Source: Linnemannia elongata (taxonomy: Eukaryota; Mortierellomycota; Mortierellomycetes; Mortierellales; Mortierellaceae). Taken from it: a DNA stretch of 64,000 nucleotides. The position numbers and the translations under genes are program-made. Under the pieces are notes generated by a model that saw nothing but the letters and a program-made list of their open reading frames with translations, searched no databases and was not told the DNA's origin. Positions 1-12,337 of this stretch are shown here, piece by piece. The DNA is taken from NCBI GenBank assembly GCA_036320915.1, contig JAXBDG010000003.1:558001-622000 (forward strand), in the 5' to 3' direction. How positions within the stretch are numbered: the stretch's first letter is position 1; every line of letters starts with the position of its first letter.

Positions 1-1468
1 CCCAGAGGACATCAGACGCAATCTCTCCCAGAAGCTGGCAGATACCCCACTGGAACAAGGGGTCGCTACGACAAGGTGCCTCGTAAATGAGTTGGTTGAG
101 ATCTTTCAGCTGGCCAGCTTGGACAAGAGCCTGAGCAACACGGATGGCTGCGTACCATGGCCGCTTCTTTCCTTCTGAGAAACCTTCCCTGAGACCATCC
201 ATAACTTCACGCCCGCTCTCGATCACCGAGTTCACACCCATGTAGATATTACTGGCAACGACTATAATGCCACCGAGAGCTTGTTGAAGCTTGTCTAGGC
301 CCTCAAGAACTGCTCCCAGATCCAGCTTGAATACGCCAGAAACCTGGATGAGGCCATTTACAACTCCCATCCCGTGTCGAAGAACTGACTGAAGGGCGCT
401 CTCGTCATCAGGGACATACTGTAGCGCCTGGAGCGCATAGCAAGCCTGGTACATCAGGTACGGATCCGAGCTACCCTCCAGTCCTGACAAGATTCCCGAC
501 AAAGGCTCATGGTCCTCGACGCGCCTCAAATCCTTGACATTGTGCTCTGCCATTACGTCAAGAAGTCGCGACAGTGCCAGCGTGAGATGAAAAGGGTGCA
601 GCGAGGACTGTTGGTGGGTGTCCTGCAAGCAGATCCTAAGGACTCGGAGGATCTTGACCAAGTCGTCAGAGAGTAGGGACTCTGGAGGGGCCACTTGGAC
701 GAGCTGAACAAGGCCTTGAAGGAGATCGACATTCAGAAGAACGGACTGCTCGAATGCGGCGATGGTGCATGACAGCAAGTTGCGGTAAGTGTCTTTATCC
801 AAGACAGGACCAAGAAGGACAATCTCGGCAATCTCGGTCGAGTCTTTGAGGACGTCCTTGGCAAACTCGTCGACCATGCGTGTTCCCAGCCAGAGGATAC
901 GTTCCTTCGCAAGCGGGTTCTTGTCCATCTCTGCCAGCCAATTGAGCTCCATCTTGTCGAGGGATGGGGTCTTCTGCAGTGCTACGGTGGGATCGCACGC
1001 ATGCTCTTCATGTTGAGCAGCAGAGGCCAGTGGAGGAGATGAACCGCGGAGAAGCAAGGCAGTGCAATAGGCCAACTGCTGGGTGACCTCAATGCGATCC
1101 TGGACGGCAGGCAACTCGGTCTTTTTCACAGGCGCGGCTAAGTTCTCGAGAAAGATGTTTGAGGTCTTCTTGGTCTCAGCAGGAGCAGGTAGGGGTTTCT
1201 CAAAACGTGGACTGGATGTGACAGGTTTGTCTGCAACTGAGTTAATGTCACTGACTGAGGATGCAGTAGGCGGTCCAACAACTTGAAGAGGGTATTGGAG
1301 GTCCACTGCCTGGTTGGTGGCCGTGGTATCGGCCTCTTTGGTCTTGGACTTGGAGACGCCCAAGATCCCGCGGATTTCGTCGCACTCCCTAACGCGCTGG
1401 GTGTCATTGGCTTTGCCAGCATCGCTAGCAACATGCGAACCTGGTTTGGTGGAGGGTTTGTTTACCAT
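1..1468 (-). CDS. NLR-like STAND protein, N-terminal part (paralogue A, runs off window)
   Basis: An uninterrupted reading frame starts at the ATG at 1468-1466 and stays open for 489 codons to the left edge, so the 3' part (expected NACHT and WD40) lies outside. From about residue 115 it aligns by eye with the N-terminal half of the complete protein at 38592-43772. Shared blocks include VDLLQGLVQL, SSDPYLMYQ, QALQYVPDDE, and DPLFQWGICQLLGEIA at the very edge. The first ~110 residues differ completely between the two. The region is helical and repeat-like (ARM/HEAT type by the pattern of Leu-rich helices). No frameshift or stop is seen, so the gene may be intact. Role is inferred from family architecture: a signal-responsive STAND NTPase. 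Confidence is high for the coding frame and homology, low for function. Confidence 0.85.
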   Translation of the reverse strand, partial: MVNKPSTKPGSHVASDAGKANDTQRVRECDEIRGILGVSKSKTKEADTTATNQAVDLQYPLQVVGPPTASSVSDINSVADKPVTSSPRFEKPLPAPAETKKTSNIFLENLAAPVKKTELPAVQDRIEVTQQLAYCTALLLRGSSPPLASAAQHEEHACDPTVALQKTPSLDKMELNWLAEMDKNPLAKERILWLGTRMVDEFAKDVLKDSTEIAEIVLLGPVLDKDTYRNLLSCTIAAFEQSVLLNVDLLQGLVQLVQVAPPESLLSDDLVKILRVLRICLQDTHQQSSLHPFHLTLALSRLLDVMAEHNVKDLRRVEDHEPLSGILSGLEGSSDPYLMYQACYALQALQYVPDDESALQSVLRHGMGVVNGLIQVSGVFKLDLGAVLEGLDKLQQALGGIIVVASNIYMGVNSVIESGREVMDGLREGFSEGKKRPWYAAIRVAQALVQAGQLKDLNQLIYEAPCRSDPLFQWGICQLLGEIASDVLW

Positions 1469-3946
1469 GTTGTGAGCTGTTATGGGTAACAATCACCGTG
1501 AGTATTCGTAATTAGTAATAATTGTGTAGGCACACTTGCAAGATTGGCATGGATGGGCAATGCATGCTTCACAAAGTGCATACCTTGAGATGTTGATGAA
1601 ACTGTGTATGAGTCTTGCAAGGATAGTTTCGGAGTCGGTCGGCTGACGGCAGAGATGGTGAGGATGGCAAATATGGTAAGTAACTAGAGTGTTTACTGCG
1701 CAAAGGCGATGCAAACAAACAAGCACAAGGATATTAGCACCATGAGTCGTGTTGTCGACATGCAAGGAACCATTCTGACGGGATAGTTCTTACAATTCCA
1801 AGTCACCAACCGTTTTTCTTTTATGCAACTTTCTTTTGTGTTGGCAGGTTGGCGTTCAATACTGAGGAATGACTTTTTTTGATTTTTTGTTATTATTGGG
1901 GGGGGGGTTTGGGGGAGGGGGGATATGTCTAGATGGACAGTTGACGTGAATACTGGATTAGCAATTGAACTTGTTTCGCGGTAAAAGAGTCGAGACTTTC
2001 AATGTAGTTGGCACGGAGACAATCGTTAACTGAAAATACCTACTTTTGGTTATGTATTTGGCACGAGTCTCCGGGTAGTGGAGCAATTAGGTTGTTGATG
2101 GCCTTGTTCTTGTTTGAAAAAAGACTTGATCAGTTATGGGAGAGGGGGTATGTCGACTATATTGCGTGAAAGGCAATTGGATGTATGTTAAAGAAAGACC
2201 TTTCAAGAGGCGAGTGTGAGAACCGTTTTCGCTGTTACTCAGTTTGCCGGACAGGACATACTCTCTTTTGAATAGGTGTATAGTTGTTTTAGCGAAGGGA
2301 GCAGGTTCCTGATGCAGGAGTTTGACGAATGAAAACAAGAAAGACGAATGCTGGACAAGAGAGGATGGCGAATGAGAGGAAATGGCGCTGACGATGACAA
2401 AGGGAAGGTGAATGTCGGAGGAGGAAGTGAAGGAGAGGAAGGAAGAGAAAGTAGAAAAAGGGACATGCATCCATTGAAAACACAGACGAGTTATTTGAGC
2501 CCACTTGCCCTTTGCACTGCCTTGCCTTTTCATGCGCCGTTTTATGTCTTGTTCTTTTGATCGACCATAGAGCCTCCCTCCTCTGTCCTTTGTCCAGCCC
2601 GTTTATTTGATATTCTCATACACGTGTTTAAATGTGTACAAAAAGGGAGGAACAACAACAGGCGTAAACGTTCTTGCCATGTCAAGCTTTCTTCCACCTC
2701 CCCTAAGGTCGTTTGTCCGTCATCATGCTATCTCGCTCTACAGATTTTTTTTTTTACGATGTGTTGTTCTCCTTTCCCTAACCTAATCAGGTTTTGAAGA
2801 TCATTTTTGGAAGCAAAATTAGAAGCTCACGGAACGCTCCCTCCTTCTTTATCAAAAGGCAATTCAAATCTAAGTTAGTCTTCGATCCTGCTCCATAATT
2901 TTTTTTTCTCGAGGAAGGATTACGTAGCCCAAGGATCTGAGCCCCAGCTGTTCTTGCAGTCGTTCGGCCGATGAAAACCTTCAGTTTTGTGCCAACGAAC
3001 AAAGCACACTCCTTTGGCTGCGCAATCTCCCAAGCATTCCCAGACCTAGCCTCCGCCAAAGGCAAATCGACCAACTCTCTCTCTCTGCTACTGGGACGAC
3101 GACATCGTCCAACCAGCTCTCAATAACATCCTTGACACCAATCTCCTCGCAGAATGGGTCGAGTTAACAAACCAAGCAACGCGCCGCGCACAAGAAATGA
3201 TCCCAATGATCGATATCCTTGCCAGCACGACAATCAGAATGAAGATTGAGATGTAGTCATGTACTCGTTTGAGGGACGTAATATTGCCAGTGGGCTGCCT
3301 AACCCTGTGCAGGAAATCAAGCGCTGGATCCTCCCTTCTTTCGTCTAGATCTCATTTGCCTGCTACACATTTCCCTCTTCCAGAGAGAGAGAAAGTGCGA
3401 GCACGCATACACAATATGATGAGCGATGAGTTGTAGTAGTGAGAGAGTGCATACCTCAGTGTGGAAATTGACATTAGGCCAAGGTACCAGCTTGCCTCTG
3501 CACATATACATGCTCAGGCTGACGCAGAATAAGAGACCGTCGTTAGCAGTGATCAATCACCTACTACTATTCAGTGTCTGCAGTTGATCGCTCGTACAGT
3601 GTTGTTATAGTGTACATACAAGTAAGAAAAGATAGTTAAGGAGGTACAAAAAAAAGGAAAGAGGGAAGGCAGAAAATATAAGGCACGTTGGACTGGACAT
3701 GCATGTGTATGCATGTATTGTTAGTCCAGGCTGCTCTTACATTTCTCGTTTCTACCCCATCCCTAACCCCTGCATTTTTTACCCATTCCTCTTTTTTGGT
3801 TCGATGCTTTACTTTAATTGGAGGGTGAGTTACAACAATAAGGGGGCAGGAGGTAGCCCATGTTGTTTCGGGGAACTTGGTTTTATCATATATATTAAAA
3901 TGTCAAGCTGAAAGGATGTATGTAGAATTTCTCTCTTCTTCATCTA
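1469..3946. other. Intergenic region with few coding signs
   Basis: This lies between the 5' end of paralogue A and the 3' end of the surface-protein gene. It contains a G-run near 1900-1920, A/T homopolymers and purine-rich stretches. The short ORFs on either strand lack coding character. A possible gene remnant at 2971-3256 is listed separately. The first few hundred bases above 1468 must hold the promoter of paralogue A, but no clear TATA element was identified. Confidence 0.5.
2971..3256 (+). pseudogene. Possible gene remnant, family unknown
   Basis: A 51-codon ATG ORF (2971-3126, starting MKTFSFVPTNKAHSF) overlaps a second frame, 3095-3256, that reads WDDDIVQPALNNILDTNLLA and onward to a TAG. 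Both have protein-like composition unlike the purine-rich surroundings, and they would join only with a frameshift or an unrecognised intron. I do not recognise the family. It could be a decayed gene, a small two-exon gene, or chance. Confidence 0.2.
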
Positions 3947-6900
3947 TTAGTTGGCGGCAGCGCCTGAGGGATCAGGACGTGCGTACCGACTCCAACTAGC
4001 AGTCGACGCGCGTTGCTCCCTCAAAGGCGACATTAACTCACTCGACGCAGTGGCGGACGTTGGCGTAGAAGAAGCATTCATATTCGCGCGGAGAGTGTCC
4101 AACGATGGCCTTGCATGATAGTCCTCCGAGAAGGATGCCCTAGGAGGGACGTCGTTGGAGATGGAAGCGCGGGGCGTCGCTTCCCCGGTGGTGGTGGTGG
4201 TGTTGGCAAGGCGCGAGGAGGAAGGAGTTGTCGGCACACGGTGGCGGTAGTCGTCCGAGAAAGAAGCCCGAGGCGTACCTCCATCTACAGACGAGCGTGG
4301 GGCACCAGAGGCGCGGCTGGATGACATGAGGTCCTGGTAGCGTGTTTGCAGATCGATACTTCTGCTACTGTTGCGGTAAGAGGCAGGAGAGTCCATGCTG
4401 ACGCGGGAAGGCAAAAAGTCATTCGTCGCCGACGCACGTGGAGTGTTCGAATTCGAATCAGCACCCGTACCGAAGCTGCCGCGCGGGCGGAGGTTTAGAC
4501 TGACGTTTGAGAAGGGCGATTGAGCCGCGGGGGAGGAAAAACCGCCAGGGTTGTCCATGCTGAGACGGTGGTTCCTATACAACGTGGTTGCAAGTCCTCC
4601 TTCGCGGGTGATGCTGCTTGATGCTGAAGCGATGTTACCAGTTGAGGAAGAAGAGAGGATGCCGGAGGTGTCGATGGAGGTAGGAAAGAGACGGGGTTTG
4701 GATTCAGAGTGGAACAAGTCACTGCCATTCCTGCTGCTAACGACCGAGTACCTGTCGTCCTCTTCATCTTCGTTTTCATTTTCGTGATGGTGGGAGCCGG
4801 AGGTTGCGGGTGTAAGTCCAGAGGTGGAAGTAGGGTGGGTGTAATCTTGGGGAGCAGCGGGTTCGAGGAAAGAGTGGTGTGATTCTTCAGGGATCACACC
4901 CACACTGTTGTTGACTCTGTTGTGTGACAAAGATCCAGCGGCGCGGATGTTCTCAAACGCAGAAGTGGAGCCCGATGAGGGCTCGGTGGTAGATGGTGTG
5001 ACTGAAGCGACGGTTGCAGTTATAGATGTAGGCGTGCTGATTGAGTAGACTGATGGCGTGGTAGGTGTGTAGCCACTATCCCAGTTCGATCGCGTCCTCG
5101 TAGACTGGATCTCTTTCATCTGGACGGAGGGAGTAGGAGCGGTGGTAGTGGTAGGAGTCGCGACTGTGGAGGCTGGAAGTGGGACAGACTGAGGCTCACG
5201 ATACTGATCCTGGTTACGCAAGAGCTCCAAATGCTTCTGCGCATACTCAGGGTCCTCGGGCTCGACTGCGTTAAGTATGGATGCAGAAGGGAAGACAGTG
5301 GCAGAGTGAGGGGTGTTGTTTCCGGAGAGGGAGTGGTCAAAGATCGTCGGAGCTGAGTTGCTGTCCCTCTTCTGATGCGAGTGCTTCTCTGAAAAGACTT
5401 CTTGCATGGGTGGTGGCTGGGAAGCAGGACCGGTGGCGGTTGAGGAGGCGGAGTAAGGGCCTTCCTTGGACGAGTACCGGTTATGGTCATCGTATCCACC
5501 ATCATAAAATCCACTGCCGCCATTGCTGTTGTTGCTGGAGTAAGCGGTGCTGTTCCCGTAATACCCAGCAGCACCAGAACCCGTAGACTGCGAGGGAGGA
5601 GTACCACGGCTCTCAGAGTCATTATCATCAACCAACGCCGTCGACCTACCACCACTCTGTTTGCGGTGGCGCTTCACAAGTGGCTTGATAACGTACATCA
5701 ACACCACTCCACAAACAACCACCGACAGGATCCCAATCACCGTCGCAAAGATCGGTTTCGACATTGACAGGAACTTGCGTTCTCCCGTCGGCTCCCCGAA
5801 CGCTGGTGAGATGCTGACCATCAAGTCGGTGATTACTCCATTGTTACTGTCAGCGGCGGCGGTAGGGTTGATAGAGGAAGAGACAGAGGCGGCGCCGTTG
5901 GGGTTGACGGTTGTTTTGAGGGCCTTGAGTGGGGCCGGAAGCGGGGAGAATGCCGCGGGGCCGGTGAGGACTTTGAGGAGGTAGTCCGTTGTTACTTGTT
6001 CCGCCATGGCGACTGTGATCGGGAACTGGACGTAAGCGTCAGCAATGTCCATCGCCTTTACTATCTCATGATACTGCTGTTGCTGGTGAAGGTGGTTGTC
6101 AGATGAGGAAGCAGGTGCGGCGCGTCGGGCTACGATGATGTGGGGGTGAGGGACTGGGCGTGGACGAGGAGAGCGGCCTTGGGGCTCAATATCGCCGCTG
6201 ATTCCAGCTTTTGCTTCAGTGATAACGCTGGCTGGTCCCACAATAGGACGAGGAGCTGGACGTGGACGTGGAGAACGGCTACGACCTTGTGTATCTATAG
6301 GTGAACTTTTACCATCCGATCGTTTCTCTGATCCAACAACGTGTGGATGCGGGATGGGACGAGGACGTGGAGATCGACCTTGGGGCAATGCCTCGACTCT
6401 TCCCTGTCCCTCCCCTGGAGCACCGACAAGACCCTCGAGCGAGATGATGTTGCTATTCCTGCTGCTCATGCTACGGTTCCGGAAGGAGCGTGGATGCTTC
6501 CTCGTCTCTTCATTCTCATCGTCATCGTCTCCATCATCGTTATTATCATCGCCATCGTTGCTACCATCATTGTCGCCATTATCTTCATCATCGTTCTCGC
6601 CTTCTCCCTCCCCATCATCGTTTCTATCGTCGTCGTCGTCGTTCCTGTCACCATCTACATCATCATTACTGTCGCCCTCTCCTTCATCTCCTTTGTCTCC
6701 TCCATTAGGGCTGCTGTCGGCTGGTTGGGTCGGTGCCGCAGGCGCAGGGGCAGCAACAGCAGTCGTAGTCGCAGCAGCTGGAGGTGCTTCTGGTGTTGGC
6801 GCCGCAGGAGCAACAGATGTAACAGGTGCGTCCGTTTCTGGTGGTGCCGCTGGCGTTGGTACTGGAAAAGCAACAAGTGTAGGAGCCGCAGGAGCAGTAG

Positions 6901-7643
6901 ACCCACCCACCGGTGCCGCTGGTTGTGTACTAGGAGTGTTGACAGTACAAGCGGCCTGGTTATAGATAAGAACTGCTTGTGGGTTGGACCCCTGTAGGTT
7001 TGCGAGTTTTGTGGCGAGTGGGCATCCACCTCCGCAGTCAAGGAATGCGATCCAGGCGCGGTCGATCTTTTCGGATACTTTCTCTGTGCAGAGGGTTCCT
7101 ACATCATACAAACGTCCCTATTTTGTGTTTATTAGTAGAGTGGTTAGAATGTGTGGAAGAGGGTGGCGAAGGCAAAAAAATGTGTTTTATCAGGTTTCAG
7201 TGATTAGGTGATTTTAAAACATCATTTGAGCCATGCGAGACAGAGACACCGCAAAAAAAAAAAAAAATGTATCACGTATCACCCATCCATCACAAACGTG
7301 AAAAAAAAAAATCGAGAGATCTACTTACGCGGACACCAGTAGACCCCGGTCGAGGAGTGCCATTCACTACCCGCACATTATTAAACAGCTTCGACTCTGG
7401 TGGAGCACAGACTGCTACTGGAGCCGTCGATCCTCCTGCATTCGTGTTTGCGGAACTGTCACCTCCACAGGAGACGAGGTTTGTCTGGAGTTCGAAAGCA
7501 CCCGATTCTGCGGTTGCTGTTGTCGAGAGGAGTGCTGTTGCGATGAGGATAATCGCTGAGCGGAGGGTGAGGAGTGTAGTTGGTTTTGAGGAGGAGGATG
7601 AGGATTGTGAGCGGGGTGGTACGCTCGCTGGCCTTGCTCCCAT
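3947..7643 (-). CDS. Single-pass surface glycoprotein with acidic and Pro-Arg repeat ectodomain
   Basis: Two exons, 7643-7329 and 7117-3947, join in phase 0 (GTAAGT donor, TAG acceptor) to give 1161 residues. Residues ~28-45 form a hydrophobic signal segment. The short N-terminal domain has several cysteines (VSCGG, TLCTEK, CGGGCPL, AACTVN), as in fungal surface modules. A Pro/Ala/Thr-rich stalk follows, then a long Asp/Glu/Asn tract (bases ~6495-6690), then three SPRPRP-type basic repeats. A single transmembrane helix lies near residues 557-580 (FATVIGILSVVVCGVVLMYV), followed by a basic stop-transfer KRHRK. The ~580-residue Ser/Thr-rich cytosolic tail ends with repeated PRAS motifs. The layout resembles wall-sensor-like proteins (stalk, TM, Ser-rich tail), but no named family is recognised. 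Function is inferred only. Confidence 0.85.
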
Positions 7644-9354
7644 GGTCGAAATGTTTGTTGTTGTTGTTTGACTTCAGATGTCAGTTGTGGCTATAGAAGT
7701 GTGCTGAGGATGAAGGATACTATTTGTCGAGGGGGGTAAGGGAATAAAAAGATGAGAAAAGGATGTTGGGCTGATTTGTGATTATTGAAGTGGATAAATT
7801 AAGATTAAGTATTAGGGAATGAAAAGGAAAGGTGAGGCTGGAGTGGTAATGGAAGACAAAGAGAAAAAGAAAGGAAGTAAAAGAGGAAAGAAGAGAAAAA
7901 CACGAAACAAGGAAAAAGTGGAAGGGGAGCGACCGTTGGAGGGAGACAGAAAGGACGGTTGGCTTGGCCTGGCTGAAGGGGAGGGACAACGAAGGCTGGG
8001 TACAAATCATCCAAGCGAAGAGAAGGCAAGCTCACTGATGTCTTGATGATATACAAGCAGACTGGACATGTAGGGTGGTTGATGTTGGGATGAGCAGCGA
8101 CACAAATTGCTTCGGTCAGATTCCGTATTACCGTGGCTATCGTCTAATCTATGCAAGGGAAGAGAGGTATGATTGACAAGGACGCGATCCATCACTAGGC
8201 TAGGATGGTTAGAGAGAGAAAAAAAAAAAGGGCGGGCCTGTGTAAATGCAACTTGGTCCGTGCGCTTGTCTCGTATTCGTCAGATCCAGTGGTGATGATC
8301 ACACAAAGTGATCGATGTTCGAATTGAAAAGGGTTCGGACTTTTCGGGCTTTGGATTTCCTTCAAGAAGTGAGAGGGACACAAAGGAAAAGTCGTAGCAG
8401 AGCAAGGGGGAAGAAGAGAAAGAAATGCCGCACGGAAAAGCACACAATCACAGGTTCCATGGTATACACATGCATACAACAGAGTACAATACGATCCATG
8501 TCCCTTCTTTCCCCTGCTGCTGTACAATGACAAAACCAATGACAACAGCAACTCATCCAGATCTCGAATGGTGGTGCTGTCATCGATACTTGCGATTATT
8601 GGACGTACCTAGGGACCCGATACGATAGAGTATTAGGCTAGAAAACAAAATACCGCAAGTATCGGTCCATGGTGTTATGTTGCGGTAGGTGATAGGATGG
8701 TGTAAGGCATCATAATGTAGACAAGAAAATAGATCCCGCTTCTCCTAGAAATTAGATGATGACTTGTCTGACGACCTTGTTCGGAGTTTGAGAAAAAAAA
8801 ATAGAAGAGGAAGACAAAGAAAGTTGGAAAGTTGGAAAGTTGGAAAGTTGGAAAGGAAAACGGGATGCACAATCAAGTCGAATAAACACCAAGAAGTGAA
8901 CGAGTAGGTAAGTAAGACGGAGAGAGAGAGTGTGTGTGTGGATGTGAAAAAGAGAGAGTGCGTGAGGAGTGAAGTCATGGAGTTCCGTGATTCCCAAGTC
9001 GCATATGTGGTTTGTTCATGTCATTGTTCATTCGTTGGTCATAGTTGATATTGTTTTTCTTCGGTGCTCTCTCTAATACTTTCTGGCAGCAGTAGTGCAA
9101 GGATAAGAGATACTCCGACCGGGGCTCTTTTTGTTCTTCAGCGGCCAGTATTTTAAGACCTTTTGCCCTCCTTTTTTTTTTTTTGTTTCTTTGTTCTTCT
9201 TTTCTCTTCACACATTCACTTGCCTCACATTCACACCTACAATAAAACACACCGATCATTCACCTCCCTCCTTCACCGACTCATTCCCTCCTCATTCCTC
9301 TCTTCCCCTAGATACCCCTCCTCCCTCCCTCTAACATCACAAAGAGTCAAGAGA
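7644..9354. other. Divergent intergenic region, surface protein / MFS transporter
   Basis: About 1.7 kb separates two divergent start codons (7643 minus, 9355 plus). The plus strand is purine-rich at 7800-7940 and pyrimidine-rich at 9170-9340, i.e. a CT-rich leader just before the transporter ATG, common in filamentous fungi. It contains the 8-bp tandem repeat at 8823-8854 and short GT/GA runs near 8920-8960. No convincing gene was seen. Confidence 0.6.
8823..8854. repeat. Tandem repeat (GTTGGAAA)x4
   Basis: Four perfect consecutive copies of the 8-mer GTTGGAAA lie in the divergent intergenic region. They are probably polymorphic. They could be a regulatory cluster or simple slippage. Confidence 0.95.
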
Positions 9355-12112
9355 ATGACCTCTTCGACCTCTCAGCCGACGACGAGCGCTCGGACAGCCT
9401 CGTTCCTCGCTGCCTGTGCAGTAGCACTTGTCTCCGGCACCCCGTACCTCTACTCCACCTACGCCAACCAGCTCACCACTAAACTCGCCCTCACCGCCGT
9501 CCAGTCCAGTGTAATTAACTCGTTCATTCATTGTGTTTTTGAATCAAAGTAGATGAGCCTGAATGCAGTGAACTGGATGTGTGATCAGACTAGTGAGCTA
9601 ACCCTTGCTTACTTCTTGACCCCCTTTCCTCCTTTCCTTTCTTCTCCTCGGACAATGGGCCTATTTTTCTTGTTTCAATGATGATTGAACATATACAATA
9701 GCTGGTTGCAGCAGGTGTCCACTATGGGTTGTTCTTGTCAGGTACAACTCATTTCATCATACATACCAGTGCCAGTTCGTCTTGTTTTTTGATTCCTTGC
9801 TGCAGTCAATTGCCCCCCACCTGACCTTCTAACAATCGCACTGATTGGACTGGTCCTATCCCAATCAATTCATTATCCGGACCCCATCGACACCCTATCA
9901 TACACCTGACTGATTGTTCAACACTCATTATATGATATAGGTCCTCTCTTTGGCCGAATCGTCGATAGCCAAGGTCCACGAACGTAAGCATCGGATACAA
10001 TTCAGGACCACCTTTCACTTTTCAATGGAGCAAGGAAAGGCAGCAGGAACAGGCGAGGATATGGCTGGGGGCGGAAAGATGACTGGGCTGAACTTGTCAC
10101 TCCTCCCTACTTCTTCGTCTCGTTACCATCTTCGTACTTCCCCCAACAACCGACCAAAACCAACAAGCCAACCGCACACACAAACCCCTTTTTCCCTCTT
10201 TGCTCGGGGATTACTGCATGTTCAATACTCCCCTCCCCCCTATCCAGTGATTCTACCCCATCTCGACCTTATGTTGATCTCTCGACAGGCGACAGGGTTG
10301 GACTATGATTGGTCCTGCTCCTGCAGCACTTTGCCACCACCATTGAATCTCTTTACTTTATTTTTTCCCCCCGAAATCCGAAGAGGAGTAGGCTAAAGGG
10401 GTGGATTGAACTGACGCCATGAGACTGTGTATTCTCTGTTAGTTTGCACATCACTCAGCTCCTTGTGCGTGCGACTGTAAACTGGGGGGTTTTTTTTCGC
10501 GCTCACTTCCCACCCTGGACAGATCTGACTAAACCCTGTATGTTTTTGCACGCCATTTTTACGTTTAAATCTATATTTAGGGTGGGATGTCTGGCTGCAG
10601 CACTACTCGTAGCTGGATACTCAGGACTGTCGTGGACTTACTCAGGAGCCTTCGGTTCATTTGGATTCTTCACGGCTTTCTTGTTCCTCATCCTTGTCGG
10701 TATGGGATCCCAGGCGGGTTATATGACTTCGGTCAGCACCAATGCCCACAACTTCCAGTCCGCCCGAGGCATTGCCATGGGTGTCCCCATTGCGGGTTTT
10801 GGACTGTCGGCGCTGCTGTTTGCCCAGATCAGCAGCCACTGGTACAAGGATGATACCCAGGCTTTCCTGTTCCTTGTCGCCAAGGCTATCGGCTCAACCA
10901 TCTTGATCTCGCTCATTTTTCTCAAAGTCTTTCCCTCTGAGGATCTGGAAGCTACCAAGGATCAGGAATCAATTGCTCATGCCGCGGGATCTTCCTCTTC
11001 TTCTTCTTCGAGCTCATCACTGGACGATGACGATATCACCGAGGAGGAGGCAGAGCACCGCAGGAGGACCGCTGAATTGGAGCGTCTCATTGCTCCTAAG
11101 CATGATAATTCTGCTTCTCACGGTCACTCGTCGAGCCACGCCATCGTTCCCAAATCTCTATCGGGATTCAAGATGTTCAGGATGACACACCATGCACAGT
11201 TGTTGATGCTTGGAACCATGCTTCTCTCTGGACCAGGATTGATGTACATTACCAACGCGGGGAACGTTATCCGTTCCATTTACCGTGACCATATGGACGA
11301 CCCCTCAAAGCCTCCCACGGACGAGGACTTGATCCGGTTGCAGCAGCTTCAAAACTTCCATGTCTCGCTGATCAGTTTGATGTCCTGCATTGGACGCATC
11401 TCAATCGGAATGATGTCAGATCTGGGCAAGCGTGGTGGCGGGAAGTGGTGGGGAATTAGTCGGGTGGGATTCCTGTTGTATGCGGGAGTCTGTGTGTGGT
11501 TGGGACAGACGTTTGGAGCTCGTGTTCAGGACATTGAGGACCTCGTTCGTGTATCTCTTCTCGTCGGATTAGGCTATGGTAGCGTCTTTGGTAAGTTTCT
11601 GTATACATACATGCATGAGTGCATACATCGTTATCGTGCGGAGAGATGGAAAATCACAAAGCACACCACTTTGATAGACAGAGATGGAATTCTGACCTTT
11701 TTGAGATCTCTCTTTTCAAAATAGGTGTGGCACCCGCGATTGTCAGCGAATGGTTCCACGTCTCCAACTTTGGCACCAACTGGTAACTATTCCCCCGTAG
11801 CTTTTGAAGAGGTCATACTCCAATATCCGTTGTTATGCAATCTCAAGTCCTAACTTGCCTGCTCTTTCATTATTTACCTTGCGACGCAATAGGGGCTGGA
11901 TGTCAGTTACTGGTGCAATTGGAGGACAGGTGTTCAATCTGATCTTTGGATGGTTGTACGACGTTGAGGCCCAGCACGAGCACACACTCGAGTGTTTCGG
12001 CACCGAGTGCTTCCACAAGTCGTTTGTGGTGGGATCGATTTCTAGCTTTATTGGCCTAAGTGTTCTTATCTACCTTGCCATTCTCACCCGCCGTCCTTCC
12101 AGTCGTTGTTAG
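9355..12112 (+). CDS. MFS transporter, MCH1/nodulin-like
   Basis: Six exons: 9355-9510, 9702-9741, 9941-9983, 10581-11590, 11725-11782 and 11893-12112. All joins keep phase and give 508 residues. The first helix region (SGTPYLYSTYANQL), the next segment (GLFLSGPLFGRIVDSQGPR) and the loop motif GRISIGMMSDLGKRGG match the fungal MCH1-like branch of the monocarboxylate-porter-related MFS, which is vacuolar in yeast with unknown substrate. About 12 hydrophobic helices are present. The central cytosolic loop carries a Ser run, an acidic stretch, and the common loop element ERLIAPK. Exons 2 and 3 are only 40 and 43 nt. Substrate cannot be inferred. No defect was seen. Confidence 0.88.
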
Positions 12113-12331
12113 ACCCTTTTGTTTGTTATTGTTCATTTTTGATATCCCTTTTAATGATGACTCTTGACGAGGCATTTTTTTTTGTTGTTGTCTGATTTAA
12201 CGTTACAACAACCTTCCTCTTTCTACCCTCTCCACTCCATCTCCGTTACCCTTCCTTTTGTTCACTTGTGTACTTTTTACATTTTGTATCCTTATCCCCC
12301 CCCCCCACTCTCATTATCTATGAATACACGT

Positions 12332-12337
12332 AATAAA
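12332..12337 (+). terminator. Candidate poly(A) signal AATAAA for MFS gene
   Basis: A canonical AATAAA lies 220 nt after the MFS stop codon, within an AT-rich stretch. Assigned by position only. Confidence 0.45.

Noticed and set aside
6219..6997. Long plus-strand ORFs of 248 and 218 codons
   Set aside because: They lie antisense to the acidic and Pro-Ala tracts of the surface protein. Their Ser/Pro and Ile/Val monotony mirrors the GAC/GAT-rich coding strand.
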